This document shows positions 7,852 through 16,067 of a DNA stretch of 64,000 bases, in pieces. Numbering within the stretch: the stretch's first letter is position 1; every line of letters starts with the position of its first letter. Location of the stretch: positions 124,001-188,000 of the forward strand of contig CANBFE010000001.1 of assembly GCA_947367855.1 (NCBI GenBank). The letters run 5' to 3'. Both the position numbers and the translations under genes were made by a program. The DNA is from an uncultured Lachnospiraceae bacterium (lineage in GTDB: Bacteria; Bacillota; Clostridia; Lachnospirales; Lachnospiraceae). The notes beneath the pieces are model-generated. The model saw nothing but the letters and a program-made list of their open reading frames with translations, searched no databases and was not told the DNA's origin.

Positions 7852-9816
7852 ATGAAAATCACATTAAAAGATGGTTCCGTGAAGGAATATGAAAGCGCTG
7901 TCAGTGTATATGACATTGCGTCAGACATCAGCGAGGGACTGGCCAGGGCGGCCTGTTGTGCAAGAATAGACGGAAAAACCGTGGATCTGCGGACAGTAGT
8001 GGACAGTGACTGCGAACTGAGCATCTGTACCGCAAACGATGAGGAAGGTCTGGCTGCTATCCGCCATACTGCGTCCCATGTGCTTGCGGAAGCGGTGAAG
8101 AATCTGTTTCCCAATGCGAAGCTGGCCATTGGGCCCAGTATTGACACGGGATTTTACTATGATTTCGACCATGAGGCATTTTCCAGGGAGGATCTGGATG
8201 CCCTGGAAGCGGAGATGAAGAAAATTATCAAGCAGGGGGCAAAGCTGGAGAAGTTTACCCTGCCCAGGGCGGAGGCAGTCCGTTTTATGGAGGAGAGGCA
8301 GGAACCCTATAAGGTGGAGCTGATTCGGGATCTGCCTGAGGATGCGGAAATTTCTTTCTACAGGCAGGGGGATTTTGTTGATCTGTGCGCAGGTCCCCAT
8401 CTGATGAGCACAAAGGGGGTAAAGGCATTCAAGCTGACGTCCTCTTCCATGGCCTATTGGCGCGGGGATTCCGACAAGGCCAGACTGCAGCGTATCTATG
8501 GCACTGCATATAATAAGAAGGAAGACCTTCAGGCTCATCTGGAGCGCATGGAGGATGCAAAGCGCAGGGATCACAACAGGCTTGGCCGGGAGATGGAGCT
8601 CTTTACCACGGTTGACGTCATCGGCCAGGGACTGCCCTTATTTACTCCCAAGGGAACAAAGATGCTGATGAAGCTTCAGAGATGGATAGAGGATCTGGAG
8701 GATAAGGAGTGGGGATATGTCCGTACCAGAACGCCCCTGATGGCAAAATCCGATCTGTATAAAATGTCAGGGCACTGGGATCACTATAAGGAAGGGATGT
8801 TTGTGCTTGGGGATGAGGAGAAGGACAAGGAGGTATATGCCCTTCGCCCCATGACCTGCCCGTTTCAGTATTATGTTTACAAAAATACCCAGAAATCCTA
8901 CCGTGATCTTCCATACAGGATGAGCGAGACCTCTACTTTGTTCCGCAACGAGGATTCCGGGGAGATGCACGGCCTCACCCGCGTGCGTCAGTTTACCATC
9001 ACGGAAGGGCATCTGGTGGTTCGTCCGGACCAGATGGTGGAAGAGTTTAAGGGATGCATTGCCCTTGCAAAGTACTGTCTGACCACATTAGGGGTGGGGG
9101 ATGATGTGACCTATCATCTGTCCAAGTGGGATCCGAAAAACCGGGAAAAATATATCGGTGAACCGGATGTGTGGAATGAGACGGAGCAGCATATCCGTGA
9201 TATTCTGACAGAGCTGGAGATTCCCTTTGTGGAGGATGTGGGGGAAGCCGCGTTCTACGGTCCCAAGGTGGATATCAACGCGAAGAATGTTTACGGCAAG
9301 GAAGACACCATGATTACCATTCAGTGGGATGCCCTTCTGGCAGAACAGTTTGATATGTATTATGTGGACCAGAATGGCGATAAGGTGCGTCCTTATATCA
9401 TACACAGAACTTCCATGGGCTGCTACGAGAGAACTCTGGCATGGCTTATTGAGAAATACGCGGGAAAATTTCCTACCTGGCTTTGCCCGGAACAGGTGCG
9501 GGTTCTGCCCATTTCCGAGAAGTACGAGGATTATGCGGCGAAGGTGGTAAGGGAACTCCGTGCCGCTGATGTCGATGCGGAGGCTGACAACCGTTCCGAG
9601 AAGATCGGATTCAAGATTCGTGAGGCAAGGCTTGCCCGTGTGCCCTATATGCTGGTGGTTGGGCAGCAGGAGGAGGAACAGGGGCTTGTGTCTGTCAGAA
9701 GCCGCTTTGCAGGGGACGAGGGCCAGAAACCGCTGACGGAGTTTGTGGAACAGATCTGCCGTGAGATCAGAACAAAGGAAATCCGCAGGGAGGAAGTACA
9801 GGAAGGGGAAAAATAA
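7852..9816 (+). CDS. thrS: Threonyl-tRNA synthetase
   Basis: A 654-residue enzyme of normal length that charges tRNA-Thr. Domains in order: TGS domain (MKITLKDGSVKEYESAVSV, about 1-60), editing domain with HTASHVLAEAV near residue 71, then class II catalytic core with motif 2 (FRNEDSGEMHGLTRVRQF), the zinc Cys in RPMTCPFQ and motif 3 (IHRTSMGCYERTLAWLIE), and a C-terminal anticodon-binding domain from about residue 550. The ATG at 7852 is chosen because the TGS domain begins there; a longer frame upstream is not family-like. Expression is controlled by the preceding threonine T-box. Confidence 0.97.
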   Translation: MKITLKDGSVKEYESAVSVYDIASDISEGLARAACCARIDGKTVDLRTVVDSDCELSICTANDEEGLAAIRHTASHVLAEAVKNLFPNAKLAIGPSIDTGFYYDFDHEAFSREDLDALEAEMKKIIKQGAKLEKFTLPRAEAVRFMEERQEPYKVELIRDLPEDAEISFYRQGDFVDLCAGPHLMSTKGVKAFKLTSSSMAYWRGDSDKARLQRIYGTAYNKKEDLQAHLERMEDAKRRDHNRLGREMELFTTVDVIGQGLPLFTPKGTKMLMKLQRWIEDLEDKEWGYVRTRTPLMAKSDLYKMSGHWDHYKEGMFVLGDEEKDKEVYALRPMTCPFQYYVYKNTQKSYRDLPYRMSETSTLFRNEDSGEMHGLTRVRQFTITEGHLVVRPDQMVEEFKGCIALAKYCLTTLGVGDDVTYHLSKWDPKNREKYIGEPDVWNETEQHIRDILTELEIPFVEDVGEAAFYGPKVDINAKNVYGKEDTMITIQWDALLAEQFDMYYVDQNGDKVRPYIIHRTSMGCYERTLAWLIEKYAGKFPTWLCPEQVRVLPISEKYEDYAAKVVRELRAADVDAEADNRSEKIGFKIREARLARVPYMLVVGQQEEEQGLVSVRSRFAGDEGQKPLTEFVEQICREIRTKEIRREEVQEGEK

Positions 9817-9966
9817 TTTCATAAAAATGACGGAAAGAGGCATACTAATTCAGACAGGCGACTCCGGGCTGCGGGAAACTGCAGGGAGGCGGGCCGGTCC
9901 GAATCTGCCGCGGCAGGCGCCGCTTCCGGCCGGTTCGAAAGGAAAGCGGCGCAGAAGGAGGCTACT

Positions 9967-10287
9967 ATGGCAGATTTGAAATGTGCGGTGGAAAACTGTA
10001 CCTACAATGACCAGCACCTGTGCTGCAAGGGAGATATCATGGTTGGCGGGCAGCGTGCCTGCAGCTGTGAAGATACCTGCTGCGAGAGCTTTATGCAGCA
10101 GAGAGAGGGCATGGACTCTTTCAAAAGTTCTGTTGTCCATCCCAGCAAGACCATCAGTATTGACTGCGAAGCAGTAAAGTGTGTCTATAATTCCAATTAC
10201 AAATGTCATGCGGACCATGTGGACATCAAAGGCTGCGGGGCATGCAACTGCGGAGGAACTGAGTGCTCCACATTTAAGGAAAAGTAA
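9967..10287 (+). CDS. Protein with two DUF1540 cysteine-rich domains
   Basis: A 106-residue protein containing two copies of a small Cys-rich module. The first, about residues 5-43, runs from LKCAVENCTYNDQHLCCKG to CCESF. The second, about residues 60-103, runs from IDCEAVKCVYNSNYKCHA to GTECSTF. This spacing of cysteines defines DUF1540, likely a small metal-binding domain of Clostridia and Bacilli with no established function. The ribosome site AGAAGGAGG is well placed. It is followed by an intrinsic terminator. No signal peptide, so cytoplasmic. Confidence 0.88.
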   Translation: MADLKCAVENCTYNDQHLCCKGDIMVGGQRACSCEDTCCESFMQQREGMDSFKSSVVHPSKTISIDCEAVKCVYNSNYKCHADHVDIKGCGACNCGGTECSTFKEK

Positions 10288-10317
10288 CAAAGGTAAAAAA
10301 GGACCAGATCCAGGAAG

Positions 10318-10356
10318 GTGTCTTCCGGCAGACAAAAGGCCGGAGGGCACTTTTTT
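10318..10356 (+). terminator. Intrinsic terminator after the DUF1540 gene
   Basis: GTGTCTTCCGGC pairs with GCCGGAGGGCAC (two G-T wobbles), followed directly by TTTTTT. Confidence 0.88.
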
Positions 10357-10395
10357 GCATAAGATAAACTGATATGAAATATAAAATATATTGAT

Positions 10396-10424
10396 TTTAC
10401 TTATGCCTCTGGATATAGTATAAT
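10396..10424 (+). promoter_or_regulatory. Promoter of purA
   Basis: TTTACT (10396-10401) and TATAAT (10419-10424) are 17 bases apart, about 57 bases before the purA ATG. Confidence 0.7.
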
Positions 10425-10480
10425 GAAACCGTAAGTAAAAATGAGTGTCCTGCTCTCTGGCGGCAGGGAATGGAGGAAAC

Positions 10481-11785
10481 ATGGTTAAAGCAATCGTAGG
10501 AGCTAACTGGGGTGATGAGGGAAAGGGCAAAATCACCGATATGCTGGCACAGGATGCGGATATTGTAGTGCGGTTTCAGGGCGGGGCAAACGCCGGCCAC
10601 ACTATTGTAAATGATTATGGTAAATTTGCGCTGCATGCCCTTCCTTCAGGCGTATTCAGCAGTCATATAACCAATATTATTGGAAACGGCGTGGCATTGA
10701 ACATTCCGCTGCTGTTCCAGGAGGTTCAGTCCATTGTTGACAGGAAGGTGCCTGTGCCCAGGCTTCTGGTGTCGGACCGTGCCCAGATTGTCATGCCCTA
10801 TCATATCTTATTTGATCAGTATGAGGAGGAGAGACTGGGAGGCAAATCCTTCGGTTCCACAAAATCAGGGATAGCGCCTTTTTATTCTGACAAATATGCG
10901 AAGACAGGTTTTCAGGTAAGCGAGCTGTTTGACGAGGAGCTGTTGAAGGAAAAAGTAGAGCGTGTCTGTCAGACGAAAAATGTCCTCCTGGAGCATCTTT
11001 ACCACAAGCCGCTGATCAAACCGGAAGAGCTGTTGGACACACTGCATGATTACAGGGATATGGTGGCACCCTATGTATGTGATGTGTCGGCATTTCTGGA
11101 CAGGGCCCTGAAGGAGGGAAAGACTGTCCTGTTGGAGGGGCAGTTGGGAACGCTGAAGGATCCGGATCATGGCATTTATCCCATGGTGACCTCTTCTTCC
11201 ACACTGGCTGCCTTCGGTGCCATTGGAGCAGGACTTCCTCCCTATGAGATCAAACAGATCGTAACGGTGTGCAAGGCTTATTCCTCTGCAGTGGGAGCAG
11301 GGGCTTTTGTGTCCGAGCTGTTTGGGGAACAGGCGGAAGAGCTGCGTCACAGGGGCGGAGACGGGGGTGAGTACGGGGCTACCACAGGACGTCCCAGACG
11401 TGTGGGCTGGTTTGACTGTGTGGCATCCCGTTATGGCTGCAGGCTGCAGGGCGCTACGGATGTGGCGTTTACCGTGTTGGATGTGTTGGGGTATCTGGAT
11501 GAGATTCCGGTCTGCGTTGGATACGATATCGACGGCGAGGTTACCACGGATTTCCCCGTGACCAGCAAGTTGGAAAAGGCAAGACCCGTACTGGAAAGAC
11601 TTCCCGGCTGGAAATGCGATATCCGCGGAATCCGCAGTTTTAAGGAACTTCCTGAAAACTGCCGGAAATATGTGGAGTTTATAGAGGATCGGATCGGTTA
11701 TCCCATCACCATGGTCAGCAATGGGCCGGGAAGGGAAGATATTATTTACAGGAAGTCTCCGTTGTCCGGGCAGGGGCTCCGTTAG
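10481..11785 (+). CDS. purA: Adenylosuccinate synthetase
   Basis: A 434-residue enzyme that joins IMP and aspartate with GTP, the first step from IMP to AMP. The N-terminus MVKAIVGANWGDEGKGK carries the PurA GTP-binding loop, followed by VRFQGGANAGHTIV and FALHALPSGVF. Later come the IMP-site segments LLEGQLGTLKDPDHGIYP and TTGRPRRVGWFD. Some usually strict blocks are altered: EGAQ reads EGQL and the GNGVVIDP region reads GNGVALNIP, so this is a divergent clostridial form. The ATG at 10481 follows GGAGG; an upstream in-frame start would add non-conserved residues. Confidence 0.94.
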   Translation: MVKAIVGANWGDEGKGKITDMLAQDADIVVRFQGGANAGHTIVNDYGKFALHALPSGVFSSHITNIIGNGVALNIPLLFQEVQSIVDRKVPVPRLLVSDRAQIVMPYHILFDQYEEERLGGKSFGSTKSGIAPFYSDKYAKTGFQVSELFDEELLKEKVERVCQTKNVLLEHLYHKPLIKPEELLDTLHDYRDMVAPYVCDVSAFLDRALKEGKTVLLEGQLGTLKDPDHGIYPMVTSSSTLAAFGAIGAGLPPYEIKQIVTVCKAYSSAVGAGAFVSELFGEQAEELRHRGGDGGEYGATTGRPRRVGWFDCVASRYGCRLQGATDVAFTVLDVLGYLDEIPVCVGYDIDGEVTTDFPVTSKLEKARPVLERLPGWKCDIRGIRSFKELPENCRKYVEFIEDRIGYPITMVSNGPGREDIIYRKSPLSGQGLR

Positions 11786-11811
11786 GACGGATGGCAGGCG
11801 GGAGAGAGGCC

Positions 11812-12726
11812 ATGGTAGGAAACCTGGAATATTTCAAAGTATTTTACTATACGGCAAAACTGGGCAGTGTTACCGGCGCCGCCGGTGAACTGTCCATTTC
11901 CCAGCCTGCTGTAAGCCAGTCCCTGAAGGCGTTGGAGCGGAGTCTGGGAACCACTCTTTTTCAGAGGGATTCCAAGGGTGTCAGGCTTACCCGGGAAGGT
12001 CAGCTCCTTTATTCCCATGTGGAAAAAGGATATGAAGAGATTGAGCAGGGGGTGGAAAAGGTAAAACAGATGCTGAACCTGGAACTGGGGGAGATACATA
12101 TCGGTGCCAGCGATATGACGCTTCGGTTTTATCTGCTTCCGTTTCTGGAAAAATTTCATGAACAGCATCCGGGAATCAAGGTTACGGTGGCAAATGCACC
12201 CACTCCGGAAACGCTGAGGTTTCTCAGGGCGGGAAAAATTGATTTCGGTGTGGTCAGCGCCCCCTTTGAACAGAGTGGAGATATCCGGGCGGAGGAGGTA
12301 CGTGAGATCGAAGATGTGTTTGTGGCAGGCAGACGTTTTACTTCCTATAAAAATAAGATGATGGACCTGCAGGAGCTGGAGGCGCTGCCCATGATCTTTC
12401 TGGAGGGCAATACAAGTACCAGAAGCTACATGAATTCCTATCTGGCTGGAAACGGCGTGGAGCTGCAGCCGGAATTTGAGCTTTCCACCAGTGACATGAT
12501 CGTACAGTTTGCCCTGAGAAACCTGGGAATAGGCTGTGTGGTCAGGGATTTTGCAGAGGAGGCTCTGGAGTCGGGGAAGCTTTTTGAACTGCGTTTTAAT
12601 AAGATGATACCTAAGCGGCAGATCTGTGTTGTCACCCGTCGGAACAGACCTCTCTCGGCAGCGGCAGGCAGGCTTCTGGATATCATGTGGGATCGGAACC
12701 GTCTTTCCGGTCAGGCGTATCACTGA
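11812..12726 (+). CDS. LysR family transcriptional regulator
   Basis: A 304-residue regulator with a winged helix-turn-helix at residues about 1-60 (LEYFKVFYYTAKLGSVTGAAGELSISQPAVSQSLKALE in two overlapping pieces) and a substrate-binding-like effector domain from about residue 85 (LGEIHIGASDMTL). The ATG at 11812 is preferred over one 21 bases upstream because GGGAGAGAGG precedes it and the HTH then begins at the usual distance. It follows purA by 26 bases and could be read through from it. The effector and targets are unknown. Its 3' end overlaps the convergent membrane-protein gene by 44 bases. Confidence 0.9.
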   Translation: MVGNLEYFKVFYYTAKLGSVTGAAGELSISQPAVSQSLKALERSLGTTLFQRDSKGVRLTREGQLLYSHVEKGYEEIEQGVEKVKQMLNLELGEIHIGASDMTLRFYLLPFLEKFHEQHPGIKVTVANAPTPETLRFLRAGKIDFGVVSAPFEQSGDIRAEEVREIEDVFVAGRRFTSYKNKMMDLQELEALPMIFLEGNTSTRSYMNSYLAGNGVELQPEFELSTSDMIVQFALRNLGIGCVVRDFAEEALESGKLFELRFNKMIPKRQICVVTRRNRPLSAAAGRLLDIMWDRNRLSGQAYH

Positions 12727-12997
12727 GGGGGGCCTGGGGGCTGTCGGGGTCCCCGATGGTATGTTTCCCGGTGAGACGGGCATACATCCAGGTGTAGAGC
12801 CAGATTACAAGCGGTATGGCAACGGTGCCAAACAGGCTGAGGCGAAACCAGCTGCCTGAGTCGGTGCTGTCCGCAATGGCAGTGACCAGGGTGATGAGGT
12901 AGAGAAGTACCAGGGCTGCCACTCCTGCAAGGGCGACAATCTGTTTTGAGGTTCTTTTTTTCTTTTGTACTGCATTGTTTTTTTCTTCTTTTTTCAT
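12683..12997 (-). CDS. Small membrane protein with two transmembrane segments
   Basis: A 104-residue protein: a Lys-rich cytoplasmic start (MKKEEKNNAVQKKKRTSKQ), a first membrane segment (IVALAGVAALVLLYLITLV), a short outer loop with DSTDSGSW, a second membrane segment (LFGTVAIPLVIWLYTWM) and a hydrophilic tail. It resembles small conserved membrane proteins of Lachnospiraceae; no function is assigned. The ATG at 12997 is favoured over one four codons upstream because GGAGAC precedes it. It has its own promoter and its 3' end overlaps the LysR gene tail to tail. Confidence 0.65.
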   Translation of the reverse strand: MKKEEKNNAVQKKKRTSKQIVALAGVAALVLLYLITLVTAIADSTDSGSWFRLSLFGTVAIPLVIWLYTWMYARLTGKHTIGDPDSPQAPLSDTPDRKDGSDPT

Positions 12998-13056
12998 AAT
13001 AGTCTCCATTCCGCCGCCTGTGAATGACGGCTTACGATTACCCCTGTGTGGTTTTT

Positions 13057-13085
13057 ATTGTAACATACCTGTGGGAATTTTACAA
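13057..13085 (-). promoter_or_regulatory. Promoter of the small membrane protein gene
   Basis: On the minus strand, TTGTAA (13085-13080) and TACAAT (13062-13057) are 17 bases apart, 60 bases upstream of the ATG. The rest of the 13.0-13.36 kb gap shows no gene. Confidence 0.65.
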
Positions 13086-13284
13086 CCGGATTACCGGGCT
13101 GCGTTCCTGGCGCAATTGCAGTTATTTTCGCAGTCCAGAGTTTTCTCTGAAAAATGTCTTGCAACAGACGGAAATTTATGTTATGGTTATTCTATCATTT
13201 AAATCACATGACAGCCATCGGTGAAGCAACTGTCAGTTTTCATCGGGGCATCTGATTTCTTGGAACAGCATCGGCTTTTCGCCA

Positions 13285-13314
13285 TTGACTCAAGTAAATA
13301 AAACTGGATATGGC
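13285..13314 (+). promoter_or_regulatory. Candidate promoter of the Rpn-family gene
   Basis: TTGACT (13285-13290) and TATGGC (13309-13314), 18-base spacer, about 48 bases before the ATG. The -10 is weak. Confidence 0.4.
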
Positions 13315-13361
13315 AGGCGGAAAGTATTCTTCCTGTCAAATGAGGAACAGGAGGAAGCAGT

Positions 13362-14402
13362 ATGGAAAAAGGCAGGATTCATGCAGTAGAAAACCTGGTA
13401 AAGGGGAACTGTATAGAGCAAAAGATTCCGGAGGGGAAGGGCAGTGCGCATAACAGGGATATTAACAGCAAAACTGTTTTTGCCAATTCGGTTTTGTGCG
13501 CCCAGTTTCTGCGGGATAATTTTGACGTGTCTGCGTTGAAAAATATACGTCCAGAGGATATTGAAGATATCACGGACAGATATATTCCATATCTGGGAAC
13601 TGAGTTTGATTCTGATTCTGTGGCCAAAATCCGTATTTTTGATATTGGGGAGAACAGGATGCAGGAGAATTCCCCACCCTTTTTCATTTCCCTGATCGAG
13701 CATAAAAGCCTGGTGGATTATGACGTATCCATGCAGCTGCTCCGGTATATGATGTGCATATGGACAGAATACAGGAGAGAAAAGGAGGCGGAAAAAACGG
13801 GCTGCACCAGGCAGAAAAAATTCCGTTATCCGGTGATTATGCCCATTGTATACTATGAAGGAAAAGAAGAATGGACTGCTGACAGAAATCTGAGAGACCG
13901 AATCGGGGCAATTCCCCAATTTCCGGAGTGGGTCCCGGACTTCCGGTATGAGGTTATCCGGATTCATGATTACAGCAATCAGGAACTTTTGAAACGGGGA
14001 AACGAGATGTCTCTTGTCATGTTGATCAATAAAATACAGGACACCGGAGATCTGGAGAAGTTTATCCGTATTCCGGCAGAAGCGTTAGACCCTATTGTAA
14101 GAGACAGCCCCGAGCATGTTGTGGATGTTCTGGTGTCTGTGATGGAAAGTCTGTGTTTTAAGATAGATGCATCTGCAGAGGAGAGAAAACAGTGTGTCCG
14201 GAAGGTGAGGAAACGGGAAATGGGATATCTGTTTGAAAACATGGAAAAAATAAGTATTCAGGAAGAACGCAGGAAGACGGAGAAACAGCGGGAAGAAACG
14301 GAGAGGGAACGGAAAAGGGCAGAGGATGCAGAGGAAAGGCTGAAAGCAATCGAGGAAAAGCTGAAAACAGCGGAATCTCTTATTCGGCAGCTGAAGGCAT
14401 AA
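13362..14402 (+). CDS. Rpn family recombination-promoting nuclease/putative transposase
   Basis: A 346-residue protein. FISLIEHKSLVDYDVSMQLLRYM near residue 106 is the PD-(D/E)xK signature of the Rpn/YhgA-like family, with the E-x-K in LIEHKS. YPVIMPIVYYEGKEEWT near residue 160 is a second family block. An upstream acidic residue belongs to TEFDSDSVAKIRIFD. The last 60 residues are a highly charged coiled coil (EERRKTEKQREETERERKRA). Some Rpn proteins act as DNases that promote RecA-independent recombination, while others seem to act in defence or transposon-like spread. It stands alone, with no inverted repeats seen around it. Confidence 0.85.
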   Translation: MEKGRIHAVENLVKGNCIEQKIPEGKGSAHNRDINSKTVFANSVLCAQFLRDNFDVSALKNIRPEDIEDITDRYIPYLGTEFDSDSVAKIRIFDIGENRMQENSPPFFISLIEHKSLVDYDVSMQLLRYMMCIWTEYRREKEAEKTGCTRQKKFRYPVIMPIVYYEGKEEWTADRNLRDRIGAIPQFPEWVPDFRYEVIRIHDYSNQELLKRGNEMSLVMLINKIQDTGDLEKFIRIPAEALDPIVRDSPEHVVDVLVSVMESLCFKIDASAEERKQCVRKVRKREMGYLFENMEKISIQEERRKTEKQREETERERKRAEDAEERLKAIEEKLKTAESLIRQLKA

Positions 14403-14435
14403 CTGAAAAAGCACTGAAAAACATGGAAATTTTTG

Positions 14436-14464
14436 TTGACAGTCAGTAAGTTTTATGGTATAGT
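14436..14464 (+). promoter_or_regulatory. Promoter of the infC-rpmI-rplT operon
   Basis: A consensus TTGACA (14436-14441) and TATAGT (14459-14464), 17-base spacer, upstream of the leader. Confidence 0.85.
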
Positions 14465-14469
14465 AACAA

Positions 14470-14640
14470 GGCGTGTGAAAAGCATGAGACAGCAAGCAGA
14501 GTATCCACTCTCACCTTACGGCAATCAGGCTGGTAAGCGTTAACATTTTCAACTGTTTTGCACAGAGTTTCGTTGTGTATTTTTGTTGAGTGAGTTTAAG
14601 TGGATAGTGGGTGCTATCCACTTTTCTTATATTTAATATT
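14470..14640 (+). ncRNA. L20-type ribosomal leader (attenuator) before infC
   Basis: The untranslated leader contains TATCCACT at about 14502-14509, which can pair with the GTGGATA arm (14600-14606) of a downstream terminator hairpin. The arrangement gives mutually exclusive antiterminator and terminator forms. It fits the L20 leader known from Firmicutes, in which free ribosomal protein L20 favours termination. L20 is encoded two genes downstream. Confidence 0.75.
14598..14628 (+). terminator. Regulated terminator in the infC leader
   Basis: AAGTGGATAG pairs with CTATCCACTT around TGGGTG, followed by a T-rich run. Its left arm is also complementary to the upstream TATCCACT. Confidence 0.85.
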
Positions 14641-14668
14641 TAATACATTTGTATGGAGGTACGGAACC

Positions 14669-15175
14669 ATTAGCGAATTAATGATTAACGAACAGATTAG
14701 GGACAGGGAGGTGCGCCTGATCGGGGCAGACGGTGCGCAGCTTGGCATTATGTCATCAAGGGAAGCCATGAGACTGGCCGAGGAAGCAGGTCTGGACCTG
14801 GTAAAGATTGCACCTACCGCAAAACCGCCTGTGTGCAAGATTGTTGATTATGGCAAGTTCAAGTATGAGCAGGTCAGAAAGGAAAAGGAAGCCAGGAAGA
14901 AGCAGCGGACCATTGAGATCAAGGAGATCCGTCTGTCGCCCAATATTGACACCAATGACCTGAATACGAAGGTAAATGCAGCCAGAAAATTTCTGAGTAA
15001 GGGAGACAAGGTGAAGGTAACGCTTCGCTTCAGGGGACGGGAGATTGCCCATATGAACAACAGCAAGCATATTCTGGATGACTTTGCAAAGAGTGTTTCC
15101 GATATCGCAGTTGTGGAGAAGGCGCCCAAGGTGGAAGGCAGAAGTATGACAATGTTTTTAACTGAAAAGCGTTAG
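14669..15175 (+). CDS. infC: Translation initiation factor IF-3, apparent ATT start
   Basis: A 168-residue IF-3, which binds the 30S subunit and checks start codon pairing. Conserved blocks include INEQIRDREVRLI at the N-terminus, GLDLVKIAPTAKPPVCKIVDYGKFKYE, KEIRLSPNIDTNDL and VTLRFRGREIAH. The only ribosome site is GGAGG at 14655-14659. The in-frame ATT at 14669 lies nine bases after it, while the first in-frame ATG (14681) is 21 bases away. This points to an AUU start, as in Escherichia coli infC, where it lets IF-3 repress itself. First gene of the operon with L35 and L20, under the L20-type leader. Confidence 0.93.
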   Translation: MSELMINEQIRDREVRLIGADGAQLGIMSSREAMRLAEEAGLDLVKIAPTAKPPVCKIVDYGKFKYEQVRKEKEARKKQRTIEIKEIRLSPNIDTNDLNTKVNAARKFLSKGDKVKVTLRFRGREIAHMNNSKHILDDFAKSVSDIAVVEKAPKVEGRSMTMFLTEKR

Positions 15176-15182
15176 GAAGGTG

Positions 15183-15211
15183 CACCGGACAGTCCGGGAG
15201 AGTGTCCGGTG
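15183..15211 (+). other. Hairpin between infC and rpmI
   Basis: CACCGGACA pairs with TGTCCGGTG around an 11-base loop. No T-run follows, so an RNA processing or spacing role is more likely than termination. Confidence 0.6.
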
Positions 15212-15269
15212 GAAATTTTCCGGCCGAAGAAGTTAAAATAGATTATTTAAAGTATAGGAGGAATGTGTT

Positions 15270-15470
15270 ATGCCTAAAATGAAGACAAGCAGGTCAGCTG
15301 CAAAGCGTTTTAAAGTAACAGGAACCGGTAAGTTAAAGAGAAATAAGGCTTACAAGCGCCATATCTTGACCAAAAAGAGTGCAAAGACCAAGCGCAATCT
15401 GAGAAAGGCTACTATCACAGATGCAACAAACGAGAAGAATATGAAGAAAATTCTGCCTTATCTGAAATAA
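15270..15470 (+). CDS. rpmI: 50S ribosomal protein L35
   Basis: A 66-residue very basic protein starting MPKMKTSRSAAKRFKVTGTG, with KRHILTKKSAKTKRNLRK, of normal L35 length. Part of the large ribosomal subunit. AGGAGG lies well placed before the ATG. Middle gene of infC-rpmI-rplT; 143 bases separate it from rplT, a stretch with no gene but with a possible GGGG/CCCC stem-loop. Confidence 0.97.
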   Translation: MPKMKTSRSAAKRFKVTGTGKLKRNKAYKRHILTKKSAKTKRNLRKATITDATNEKNMKKILPYLK

Positions 15471-15613
15471 GAGCAGACAAGTCGGGCGAATGTTTAGCAC
15501 AAATTCAAATCAGCAGCTGACCAGACAGAGGCTTTGATAATCAGGGGTGGAGTCGGTCCCCCGTTTGGAGCCGTGAATGAGCAGCTGTGGAGTGAAATCA
15601 GGAGGAGATCAAG

Positions 15614-15970
15614 ATGGCAAGAATTAAAGGCGGCATGAACGCCAAAAAGAAGCATAATAGAGTGTTGAAACTCGCAAAAGGATACAGGGGCGCAAGAAGC
15701 AAGCAGTACAGAATTGCAAAGCAGTCTGTAATGAGGGCTCTGGCCAGTGCATACGCAGGTAGAAAAGAGAGAAAGCGCCAGTTCAGACAGCTCTGGATCG
15801 CTCGTATCAATGCTGCTGCAAGACTGAACGGATTGTCTTACAGTAAGTTCATGTATGGACTGAAGGCAGCAGGCGTGGAAATCAACAGAAAAATGTTGGC
15901 GGAGATGGCAGTAAACGATGCTGAGGGATTCAAGACCCTGGCAGAGATCGCCAAGAGTAAAGCGGCATAA
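15614..15970 (+). CDS. rplT: 50S ribosomal protein L20
   Basis: A 118-residue basic protein, MARIKGGMNAKKKHNRVLKL then GYRGARSKQYRIAKQ and RDLWIARIN-like FRQLWIARINAAARLNG, full length for L20. It binds 23S rRNA early in 50S assembly and in Firmicutes also represses this operon through the leader RNA. Ribosome site AGGAGGAG. A strong terminator follows, closing the operon. Confidence 0.97.
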   Translation: MARIKGGMNAKKKHNRVLKLAKGYRGARSKQYRIAKQSVMRALASAYAGRKERKRQFRQLWIARINAAARLNGLSYSKFMYGLKAAGVEINRKMLAEMAVNDAEGFKTLAEIAKSKAA

Positions 15971-15978
15971 ATGGCAGG

Positions 15979-16010
15979 AAGCCTGACAGAAGAATCTGTT
16001 GGGCTTTTTT
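15979..16010 (+). terminator. Intrinsic terminator after rplT
   Basis: AAGCCTGACAGA pairs with TCTGTTGGGCTT around AGAA (internal TG/TG mismatch), followed by TTTTTT. Confidence 0.9.
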
Positions 16011-16067
16011 GCATTGTTTGAGCGAATTATAGGGGATATGAAAAGCAAAAGCGAGAGGAGGAAAAAT

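Noticed and set aside
13362..14402. Rpn-family gene as part of an insertion sequence
   Set aside because: No terminal inverted repeats or target duplications were seen around it, so only the family name suggests mobility.
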